A stretch of 7,631 nt of DNA from positions 1 through 7,631 of the forward strand of contig PMZX01000181.1 in assembly GCA_003170035.1 (NCBI GenBank), given 5' to 3'. Both the position numbers and the translations under genes were made by a program. The stretch is from Myxococcales bacterium. GTDB lineage: Bacteria > Myxococcota_A > Polyangia > Fen-1088. Shown here piece after piece: positions 1-6,233 of the stretch (its first letter is position 1; every line of letters starts with the position of its first letter). Under the pieces are notes generated by a model that had not been told where the DNA came from, did no database searches, and saw nothing but the letters and a program-made list of their open reading frames with translations.

Positions 1-951
1 ATCTTCGGCATGTTGCTGTGTCTCCTGCTGGCCAACGGCGTGCTGTCCGAGGCGAGCCTGCGCCACCTGGTCGTGACCCGGCGCCTGCCAGGTTCCATCC
101 ACGCCGGAGCGCCTTTCCTGGTGGGCATCGCGGTTCGCAACGCGAAGAAACGAATCCCCACCTTCTCCCTCGAAGTCGAGGACATGGTGGCTGAGAAGCC
201 TGTAGATCGGCGCTGCTTCTACCTGAAGGTTCCCGCTGGCCGCGAACAGGAGACCGCCTACCGCCGCACCCTGCCCCGCCGCGGAATTCACCGCCTGTCC
301 GGCCTGCGTCTGTCGACGCGCTTTCCCTTCGGGCTTTTGCGCCGGTCGATGGACATGGACGTTCCGGCCGAACTGCTGGTCTACCCTGCCCTGGTGCCTG
401 TGTCCGACGCCTTGCTATCTTCGGGGCTGGCCGAGTTGAACGAGCGACACTCGACCACCCGTACCCGTCGGGGAGAATTCGAAAGCCTGCGCGAGTTCCG
501 ACCCGGGGACGATCCGCGTGACATCCATTGGCGCACCTCGGCCCGGCGCGGACAGCACTTCGTGCGCCAGTTCGAAGGCAATACGGGACGCGTGGTGGTG
601 GTGACACTCGACGATGCGCAGCCAAAGGAACCCTCACAGGGCGGGAATCCCGCCGAGCCGTTCGAAGCCGCGGTCTCGCTGGCAGCATCCGCCGCCCTGG
701 TCCTGCTCCGGCAGGGCTATCAGGTCGGCCTGGCCACCAGCCACGCGTTCGTCGCCCCGGGCGCAGGGAACATCCAGGCGACCCACATTTTGAGGTCTCT
801 GGCGCTGGCCGAGATGCGGCCTGCGGCCGACGCGGGAATGGCGAATCTCGTGTTCCCCGCGGCCCTGCGTGGCGTGGCCATCTTGCGCGTGTTGCAGGGC
901 TCGCAGGCACCACGACTGGAAACCTCGCGCGCCGCGGGGAAGCCGTCGTGA
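1..951 (+). CDS. DUF58 domain protein, N-terminus cut off by window edge
   Basis: The reading frame is open from base 1, so the true start lies upstream; the ATG at 10 is internal. The visible 316 codons begin with the tail of a hydrophobic helix (codons 1-14), followed by a beta-rich segment (about codons 20-110) typical of the region preceding the DUF58 core. The DUF58 signature is clear at codons 158-189: GEFESLREF, then PGDDPRDIHW, then SARRG and FVRQFEG. A hydrophobic strand ending in Asp-Asp (about codons 197-206, VVVVTLDDA) fits the von Willebrand A-like fold of these proteins. DUF58 proteins are membrane-anchored, of poorly defined biochemical function, and usually sit between a MoxR-type AAA+ ATPase and a transglutaminase-like protein. 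That gene order is seen here on the downstream side. The TGA stop overlaps the next gene's GTG by four bases, implying one operon. Family confidence is high; the specific role is unknown. Confidence 0.9.
   Translation: MFGMLLCLLLANGVLSEASLRHLVVTRRLPGSIHAGAPFLVGIAVRNAKKRIPTFSLEVEDMVAEKPVDRRCFYLKVPAGREQETAYRRTLPRRGIHRLSGLRLSTRFPFGLLRRSMDMDVPAELLVYPALVPVSDALLSSGLAELNERHSTTRTRRGEFESLREFRPGDDPRDIHWRTSARRGQHFVRQFEGNTGRVVVVTLDDAQPKEPSQGGNPAEPFEAAVSLAASAALVLLRQGYQVGLATSHAFVAPGAGNIQATHILRSLALAEMRPAADAGMANLVFPAALRGVAILRVLQGSQAPRLETSRAAGKPS
936..942 (+). promoter_or_regulatory. Ribosome binding site of the transglutaminase gene
   Basis: The purine-rich GGGGAAG lies five bases before the GTG at 948 and inside the last codons of the DUF58 gene. 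It supports the GTG at 948 as the real start, rather than any earlier in-frame codon of the frame that stays open back to 528. It also fits translational coupling through the GTGA overlap. Confidence 0.55.
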
Positions 952-3215
952 GATTCCGCCTGGTTCACAAGCTCACCTCGTACCTGCTGGCGGGCGTCGC
1001 GCTCGCCACGCTGGCAAGTTCGGAGACCGCGTCGTGGCTGAGCCTGGCTATTCTGTTGGCGGCCGCGATTTTCTCCTGGTTCGTCGAGCCCGACACGCGT
1101 CTGGGCGCGCTGTTCGATCGGGCGGTGCCGCTGTTGAACGTGGCTGCGGTGGTGCTTTTCGCCCTGGCGGTCTTGCAGGTCGCACGCAGTTTCCCCGAGA
1201 TCGATCTTTCGCCTTTCCTCGACTTCGTGCTTTTCCTGCTCGGCTACAAGCTTTGCCAACGACGCGGCAACCGCGACTACCTGCAGATCTACATCCTGTC
1301 GTTTCTGGTCATGCTGGCAGCCGCCTGGCAAGCCACGGGTGCTGTCTTCATCGTGGGCTTCTTCCTCTACGTCCTGCTCGCCACATGGACCCTGATCCTT
1401 TTCCACCTGCGGCGCGAGATCGAGGAGAACTATCTAGTCCGGCATACCGGCGACGCGTCGGGAGCACGGGTGACGGTCACCCGTGTGCTCAACTCCCGTC
1501 GCGTGGTGGGCGGACCGTTCTTCCTATTCACCGGGCTGGTGGCCGTGCTGGTGTTCGGCGGTGCCGCCCTGGTGTTCGCCAGCGTTCCGCGCGTGGGGTT
1601 GGGGTTCATCCTGGGCGGCGTGCGCCGCCAGAGCGGCGTGGCCGGGTTCTCTGACGAAGTGAAGCTGGGCATGCACGGGGTGTTGTCGCTCGACAACCAG
1701 ACGGTGGTCCTGCGCGCTCGGGTTCCTCGCATCACGGCCCTGCCTAGCGATGATGCGCGCGACAACGCGATCGCCTCGCTCTACTGGCGGGGAACCGTGT
1801 ACGACACCTATGAAGACGGCGAATGGGTCCGCTCGCGAGATGAGAGAACGCGCACCCGCCTTCTGCGCTACCACTCACCCAGCAACGACGCACGGACCTA
1901 CGTTCTTTCGAGTCCACAGGCGGCCGGTCTGCGGCCCGGGCTCAAGGCGGCGATCGCAGGAGCCATCGAGCAGGACATCGAGGTGGTCGCACTGGTTCAC
2001 GCCGTGGCTTTTGCCCTCGACCAGCCGCTTGCGGTCGAGATGCCGGCCCCGCCGATCGGCGCATTTACCGCCGTCGATGTGGAAGCGCGTTGGTCGGACG
2101 AACTCGGCCTGCGTATGTTCCGGGTCAGTCCTTTCGACGCCGCTGATCGCCGCTCCGCCATGCCGGAATTCTCCGGGGCACGATACCGTGCGTACTCGCG
2201 CACATCCGGGCTGCGGCCCGGCGCAGGCGCGCCGGAAAGCCAACTGCAGCCCGGCGCGATGGCGCCGTACTTGCGCACGGCTCGGTCACTCTCGCCGCGC
2301 GTGCGGGAGCTGGCTGTGCGGCTGACCCGCGACAAGCCTGACGCCGGGGCCAAGATCGACGCTGTGGTCAAGTGGCTGCAGGCCACGCACAAGTACACAA
2401 CCGACCTCAAGCGCGACGAGAGCATCCCTGATCCACTGGAAGACTTCCTGTTTCACCAGTCGGCAGGCCACTGCGAGTACTTCGCTTCGGCGGCCGCCAT
2501 GCTGCTGCGGCTAGGTGGGGTGCCCACGCGCTACGTGAATGGTTTTCTGGGCGGCGAATGGAACAGCCTGCGCCAGTCGCTGACTGTGCGAGACAACCGC
2601 GCCCACTCCTGGGTCGAGGCCTACCTGGGCAGCATGGGTTGGGCACGCGTCGATGCCACGCCTGCAGCCAGTCGGGCTGCACGCATGACCCGCTTCCGCC
2701 AAGTACTCGACGCCGTGGAGACGTTCTGGAATCGCTGGGTCATCGAATACAGCGCCAGCCAGCAGCTCCTCTTGGCCCGCCAACTCAGCCGTGAGTTCAG
2801 CTGGCTGCAGCCCCACTTCTCGCCACGCGCAAAGCACAATCGGCTGAGCAAATCCCAGGTGCTGGCGATCACCGCGCTCTCGGTGGCGCTCGTGGTCGGG
2901 TTCGCTCTGCGCAAGCTGCCCCGACGCCGGACGAGCACGAGCGGGCTGCGGCGCGGACGGCGCGGCGAGCCGCCCATCTTTCACGTCTACCAGAAGACCC
3001 TGGACCGGCTGGCGGCGCGCGGCTTCGCCCGGCACCCGGAGGAGACGCCACACGAGTATCTCGCGCGCGTGCGCAAGCAGGGCGTGGCAGCCGCCGACTC
3101 CCTGGCGCGCCTGACCGACTGCTACGCCGAGGCCCGCTACGGCGACCTCGAGGTGCCGTCGGAGGTGGTGTTGCAGATGCGCAGCGAGGCCGCTTCCATC
3201 GGCCGAGACACATAG
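948..3215 (+). CDS. tgpA: TgpA-type membrane transglutaminase-like protein
   Basis: A 755-residue membrane protein with three parts. Residues 1-205 hold about six or seven hydrophobic helices (the DUF3488/TgpA N-terminal region). A periplasmic part follows, with the transglutaminase-like core at about 463-572. A further helix at about 638-656 leads to a cytoplasmic DUF4129-like tail (about 676-738). The catalytic triad is intact: Cys509 in GHCEYF, His553 in AHSWVEAY, Asp569 in DATPA. The GTG at 948 was chosen because it overlaps the upstream TGA, has a purine-rich site five bases away, and starts directly at a basic then hydrophobic segment; the open frame back to 528 is a shadow of the DUF58 gene. 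The family is envelope-associated and essential in Pseudomonas aeruginosa, but its substrate is not established. Protein crosslinking or protease-like activity on envelope substrates is inference. A 21-bp dyad lies in the codons near residue 176. Confidence 0.93.
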   Translation: MRFRLVHKLTSYLLAGVALATLASSETASWLSLAILLAAAIFSWFVEPDTRLGALFDRAVPLLNVAAVVLFALAVLQVARSFPEIDLSPFLDFVLFLLGYKLCQRRGNRDYLQIYILSFLVMLAAAWQATGAVFIVGFFLYVLLATWTLILFHLRREIEENYLVRHTGDASGARVTVTRVLNSRRVVGGPFFLFTGLVAVLVFGGAALVFASVPRVGLGFILGGVRRQSGVAGFSDEVKLGMHGVLSLDNQTVVLRARVPRITALPSDDARDNAIASLYWRGTVYDTYEDGEWVRSRDERTRTRLLRYHSPSNDARTYVLSSPQAAGLRPGLKAAIAGAIEQDIEVVALVHAVAFALDQPLAVEMPAPPIGAFTAVDVEARWSDELGLRMFRVSPFDAADRRSAMPEFSGARYRAYSRTSGLRPGAGAPESQLQPGAMAPYLRTARSLSPRVRELAVRLTRDKPDAGAKIDAVVKWLQATHKYTTDLKRDESIPDPLEDFLFHQSAGHCEYFASAAAMLLRLGGVPTRYVNGFLGGEWNSLRQSLTVRDNRAHSWVEAYLGSMGWARVDATPAASRAARMTRFRQVLDAVETFWNRWVIEYSASQQLLLARQLSREFSWLQPHFSPRAKHNRLSKSQVLAITALSVALVVGFALRKLPRRRTSTSGLRRGRRGEPPIFHVYQKTLDRLAARGFARHPEETPHEYLARVRKQGVAAADSLARLTDCYAEARYGDLEVPSEVVLQMRSEAASIGRDT
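1465..1485. repeat. Perfect inverted repeat inside the transglutaminase gene
   Basis: The arms CACGGGTGAC (1465-1474) and GTCACCCGTG (1476-1485) are exact reverse complements around a single G at 1475. Beyond a two-base offset the symmetry continues with GAG on the left (1462-1464) and CTC on the right (1488-1490). The DNA encodes the near-symmetric residues RVTVTRV in the loop between the sixth and seventh membrane helices. The dyad is certain; whether it is an operator, an mRNA hairpin or a by-product of the repeated peptide is not known. Confidence 0.5.
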
Positions 3216-3272
3216 TGTTAGTCGCGACCCGGATTCGCCTTCGGTGCCCCCCATTCACTTAGCGCGTGGCTT

Positions 3273-3283
3273 GCCAAATTGGC
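3273..3283. repeat. Short inverted repeat, possible operator
   Basis: GCCAA and TTGGC flank a central A and are followed immediately by GCGATCGC. Five-base arms are short, so this could be chance. The position, about 140 bp before the fusion gene and some 115 bp upstream of the sigma-54-like element, would suit an activator or enhancer-binding site. No factor can be named. Confidence 0.15.
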
Positions 3284-3387
3284 GCGATCGCCGGGACGGG
3301 AGCGCCACCTGATCAGCCCGAATACCCCGCCGGGCCTTCGACCCCTACTCAGCCCCGCGGCCCCACAGAACTTGGGCCTGGACTCGA

Positions 3388-3403
3388 CGGCACAGGCGTT
3401 GCA
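3388..3403 (+). promoter_or_regulatory. Candidate sigma-54 (-24/-12) promoter
   Basis: The bases C-GGCAC-AGGCG-TTGC-A match the sigma-54 consensus TGGCAC-N5-TTGC-W at every fixed position except the first (C for T), with the diagnostic GG (3389-3390) and GC (3401-3402) exactly ten bases apart. Transcription would start near 3414. That is only about six bases before the ATG at 3420 and about 24 before the alternative ATG at 3438, so if this promoter is real the later start becomes attractive. The match is good but untested. Sigma-54 use with enhancer-binding proteins is widespread in myxobacteria. Confidence 0.35.
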
Positions 3404-3419
3404 AAAGGCATGATTACAC

Positions 3420-5459
3420 ATGGCCTCCTCTTGCCGAATGCGTACGACCCTGCTCGGCTTGAGCGCAGTGCTTTGGGCCGGCCCGGGCCTGGCCCAGACC
3501 ACTGATACCAGCGTCACCACCTCGACCACGTCGACCGACCTGACGACGAGCGACTTCAGCATCATCTTGCGGCGCGAGGACGGCAGCGACCTGTCCACGA
3601 CCGACGCTGCCACCTACCTGAACCAGGCGCGTTGCCAGTGCGCTACTCCCGTGCAAGTCGTGGCCCAGATGGCCTCTGCCTCACGGTACAAACTCACGGG
3701 GCTGACTGCCACTGGGACCAGCGCGCAACTGTACGTCGGCAGCGGCTGCGTCAATTTGAACACTGCCTACAATCCCCCAAAACCCCAATGCCAGGGCAGC
3801 GAGCTCGGACCCCTGCAGAAACTGTCGAGCCTGTCGGCAGACGGAAGCTTTTCCGTGGTGACGACTGTCGCCAAGTTGTTCGCTCCGGTCACTCCGGCAG
3901 GTAGTTGCGGCGGCACTCTCGCCACGACGATCTGGTTGTGGATCGACAACACAGGCACTGGCTATCCGGCCTCGGGTGTATCCGGCACCAGCGCACCCAG
4001 CCTCGGCGTTCAGCTCGACGGCACGCCCCCTCCGGCCCCTAGCGGAGTTGTAGTGGAAGGTGGCAACGAAGCCCTCATGGTTTCTTGGACACCAGTATCT
4101 GCCGCCGATTGGACCGACCTGGCCGGATACCTGGTGTTCTGCATGCGCGGAGACGGCCTCCAAGTTTTCAATCCGAGCTTCTATGGCAGCCAGTACATGA
4201 GCAGCCAGACCCTGACCATCCAGAACCTGTGCCCGGCCGGCGCACCGACCACGGCCACGTCCAGTCTGACGTCCAGCGTGGCCGGCCAGACAACCGCGAC
4301 CGAGGTCGGGGCCCCAGCGGTTTTCCAGAATCTCAACCCCGATTTCCTCTGTTCGAATCGCTTGTCCCCGAGCCAGTCGAGCACGCGCATCGGCATTCTG
4401 CAGAACGGAATTGCGTACACGGTGGGCGTGGCTGCAGTGGACAACAGCGGGAATCTAAGTCCCATCACGAGCGGGTTCGTCCAGACACCCGTGCCAACCG
4501 TCGACTTCTATCAGGCGTACCGGAATGCGGGCGGCCAGTCGCCCGGCGGCTACTGCGCGCTTGCCGGCCGAAACGTGCAACTCGGGGCCATTTCGTTGCT
4601 GGCTGGCGTTGGGCTCTTGGCTCTGATCGTCGTCCGTCGGCGTCGCCGCGCACGTCGCGCGCTGTCTCGCGGTCTGCCTTTCCTTCTGTTGCTCCTGGTC
4701 GCAACTCCGGCGCAGGCACAAGCCGTAACTCATGACAACGACGACGAGCCGGTCGACCAGCCCAAAGCCTACCGAACGCCGAAGGAGTGGGCCATCGAAC
4801 TGCGCTTCGGTCCCTACCGTCCCGATGTCGATTCCGAGTTCTCCGGCAGCACCGGCGCGACTCCCTACAAGGCGATGTTCGGCGGAAAACGGCACCTCAT
4901 GTCGCAGGTGGAGCTCGACTGGCAGTTTTTCCAGGCCTTCGGTTCTCTGGCCGCCGGGGTGACCGTCGGCTACTACAGCCAAAGCACGAAGGCCTTCACC
5001 GCCGATGCGACAGGCAAGTGCGTACCCGACCCAACCACGACCAGCGGCTGCAGGCTCTCGGGTGACACGACCAGCTTGCGGCTCATCCCGATTGCCGCTC
5101 TCTTGGTGTACCGCTGGGACGTGGCGGCCGAACACTTGAGCATCCCGCTCGTGCCCTACGGCAAGCTAGGGCTGAACTACACCCTGTGGCAAATCAACGA
5201 CGGCAACGGGAACGTGCCCGACTATCAAGGCGGCCACGGCTCGGGTGGCACGCTTGGTTGGCAAGCCGCCGCGGGGATATCCCTCCTGCTCGACTTCATT
5301 GACCCCAGTGCGACGCGCACCCTGGATATGGAAACCGGCGTCAACCACAGCTACGTGTTCTTCGAGTGGAACCGGGTGGACGCCACCGGACTGGGGATGA
5401 AGAACAAGTTGCACGTGGGCGACAGCCGATGGGTGATTGGCCTGATGTTTGAGTTCTAG
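3420..5459 (+). CDS. MYXO-CTERM-like anchored protein fused to outer-membrane beta-barrel
   Basis: This 679-residue protein looks like two exported proteins in one frame. Residues 8-25 are a signal peptide (cleavage likely after GLA25), followed by a Thr/Ser-rich stretch and a Cys-containing beta-rich domain (C72, C74, C110, C124, C163). A fibronectin-III-like domain spans about 203-360, and residues 375-413 form an anchor resembling MYXO-CTERM: GGYC with Cys379, a hydrophobic helix, then five arginines (406-410). A second signal-peptide-like segment follows at 415-435, ending in ATPAQAQA. The last roughly 240 residues are a beta-barrel ending in GLMFEF, the usual outer-membrane C-terminal Phe. 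From memory, the halves resemble the adjacent MXAN_2561- and MXAN_2562-type families of Myxococcus; I could not check this. No ATG, and no plausible GTG, would start the barrel separately; CTG 4662 or TTG 4617 are the only internal candidates. ATG 3438 (Met7) is an alternative gene start. Function unknown. Confidence 0.8.
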   Translation: MASSCRMRTTLLGLSAVLWAGPGLAQTTDTSVTTSTTSTDLTTSDFSIILRREDGSDLSTTDAATYLNQARCQCATPVQVVAQMASASRYKLTGLTATGTSAQLYVGSGCVNLNTAYNPPKPQCQGSELGPLQKLSSLSADGSFSVVTTVAKLFAPVTPAGSCGGTLATTIWLWIDNTGTGYPASGVSGTSAPSLGVQLDGTPPPAPSGVVVEGGNEALMVSWTPVSAADWTDLAGYLVFCMRGDGLQVFNPSFYGSQYMSSQTLTIQNLCPAGAPTTATSSLTSSVAGQTTATEVGAPAVFQNLNPDFLCSNRLSPSQSSTRIGILQNGIAYTVGVAAVDNSGNLSPITSGFVQTPVPTVDFYQAYRNAGGQSPGGYCALAGRNVQLGAISLLAGVGLLALIVVRRRRRARRALSRGLPFLLLLLVATPAQAQAVTHDNDDEPVDQPKAYRTPKEWAIELRFGPYRPDVDSEFSGSTGATPYKAMFGGKRHLMSQVELDWQFFQAFGSLAAGVTVGYYSQSTKAFTADATGKCVPDPTTTSGCRLSGDTTSLRLIPIAALLVYRWDVAAEHLSIPLVPYGKLGLNYTLWQINDGNGNVPDYQGGHGSGGTLGWQAAAGISLLLDFIDPSATRTLDMETGVNHSYVFFEWNRVDATGLGMKNKLHVGDSRWVIGLMFEF

Positions 5460-5462
5460 CGC

Positions 5463-5468
5463 TATTAT
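5463..5468 (+). promoter_or_regulatory. Possible -10 element for truA
   Basis: TATTAT, five of six matches to TATAAT, is an AT-rich island in the 18-bp gap before truA. It would place transcription start near 5475, three bases before the GTG, giving a nearly leaderless mRNA. TTGGCC at 5437-5442 is a weak -35 candidate with a 20-bp spacer, longer than ideal. Read-through from the fusion gene is an equally possible source of truA transcript. Confidence 0.25.
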
Positions 5469-5477
5469 CGGGGGGCC

Positions 5478-6233
5478 GTGAGTACCGACGCCCCGCCCCT
5501 GCGAACCCTCCGCTTGATCGTCGAGTACGACGGGACGGACTTTGCGGGTTGGCAACGACAGATGGGCCAGCGCACGGTCCAGCAGTGTCTGGAAGAGGCC
5601 TTTGCCGCCATGACCGGCGTGGCGGTAGGCGTGCGGGGCGCGGGTCGCACCGATGCGGGCGTGCATGCCGACGGCCAGGTCGCTAGTGTCGAACTCGCCT
5701 CACGCATCCCCGCCTTGGGCTTCCTGCGCGGCCTCAACTCCAACCTTCCCCGCGATATCGCCGTGCTCGACGTGGCCGACATGCCAACGGGGTTCAATGC
5801 CCGCTGGGCTGCCCGTGGCAAGATGTACCGCTACCTGATCTGGAACCACCCGGTGCGGTCGCCGCGCCACGCGCGCGACAGTTGGCACGTGTTCGCCCCA
5901 CTCGACGTGCACGCCATGCGCGAGGCTGCGACGCTCTTATGCGGCGAGCACGACTTCCGCGCTTTCCGCGCTGCGGATTGCGAGCGTAGGACCACTGTGC
6001 GGGTGCTGCGGCGATTCGACGTGCACCGCGACGGAGGCCTCATCACCTACGAAGTGGAAGGGACAGCCTTTCTCAAGAACATGGTGCGCATTCTGGTCGG
6101 TACCCTGGTTGCCGTGGGCCACGGCAAGATGACGGAGACCACGATTCGCGAACTGCTCGCCCACGGCGATCGCACACAGGCCGGCATGACTGCACCAGCC
6201 TGCGGACTGACCCTGGCGAAAGTTATCTACTAA
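5478..6233 (+). CDS. truA: tRNA pseudouridine(38-40) synthase TruA
   Basis: TruA isomerises uridines 38, 39 and 40 in the anticodon arm of many tRNAs to pseudouridine in the cytoplasm. The 251-residue length is close to the roughly 270 of E. coli TruA. The N-terminal strand (LIVEYDGTDFAGWQRQ, residues 13-28) is typical. The catalytic aspartate is Asp59 in GRTDAGVHA, equivalent to E. coli Asp60. KMYRYLIW (about residues 115-122) and the C-terminal FLKNMVRILVGT block (about 198-209) are the other family blocks. I chose the GTG at 5478 because no ATG precedes the conserved N-terminal strand. Upstream is only a G-run (5470-5475) too close to the start to be a good Shine-Dalgarno site. The gene follows the fusion gene by 18 bp and converges on plsC with overlapping stop codons. 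Confidence 0.96.
   Translation: MSTDAPPLRTLRLIVEYDGTDFAGWQRQMGQRTVQQCLEEAFAAMTGVAVGVRGAGRTDAGVHADGQVASVELASRIPALGFLRGLNSNLPRDIAVLDVADMPTGFNARWAARGKMYRYLIWNHPVRSPRHARDSWHVFAPLDVHAMREAATLLCGEHDFRAFRAADCERRTTVRVLRRFDVHRDGGLITYEVEGTAFLKNMVRILVGTLVAVGHGKMTETTIRELLAHGDRTQAGMTAPACGLTLAKVIY

Larger units (their letters stand above)
3216..3419. other. Non-coding gap between transglutaminase and fusion genes
   Basis: This 204-bp stretch is the only gap longer than about 25 bp in the window. I find no credible small gene and no strong terminator in it. It holds a short dyad, GCCAA-A-TTGGC, at 3273-3283, directly abutting the 8-bp palindrome GCGATCGC at 3284-3291. A sigma-54-like element lies at its downstream end. 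It probably separates the DUF58/transglutaminase operon from an independently transcribed fusion gene. Confidence 0.6.

Noticed and set aside
528..947. N-terminal extension of the transglutaminase frame back to 528
   Set aside because: The extra 140 residues are Arg/Gly/Pro-rich, overlap the DUF58 signature region in another frame, and precede the hydrophobic start typical of the family. GTG 948 has the stop overlap and ribosome binding site.
869..1654. Plus-strand frame of 261 codons overlapping the end of DUF58 and the start of the transglutaminase gene
   Set aside because: It is out of frame with the membrane-helix coding of the transglutaminase gene, and its translation is dominated by Arg, Pro, Gly and Ala with no domain.
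3227..3245. Possible terminator hairpin after the transglutaminase gene
   Set aside because: The stem is only about six pairs with a bulge and a G-T pair, and no T-run follows, so it does not support an intrinsic terminator.
2511..3254. Minus-strand open frame of 247 codons opposite the transglutaminase C-terminus
   Set aside because: It is antisense to the triad-bearing core and the DUF4129 tail. The composition is shadow-like, with no motif and no supporting start signal.
3475..3489. Nested palindromes GGGCCGGCCC and GGCCCGGGCC in the signal-peptide codons
   Set aside because: These arise readily from Gly, Pro and Ala codons in a high-GC gene. Without comparative data there is no reason to see more than composition.
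3266..3505. Small plus-strand frame across the gap and the fusion gene's signal peptide
   Set aside because: It is Pro/Gly-rich, has no recognisable feature, overlaps the well-supported signal peptide in another frame and lacks a good ribosome binding site.
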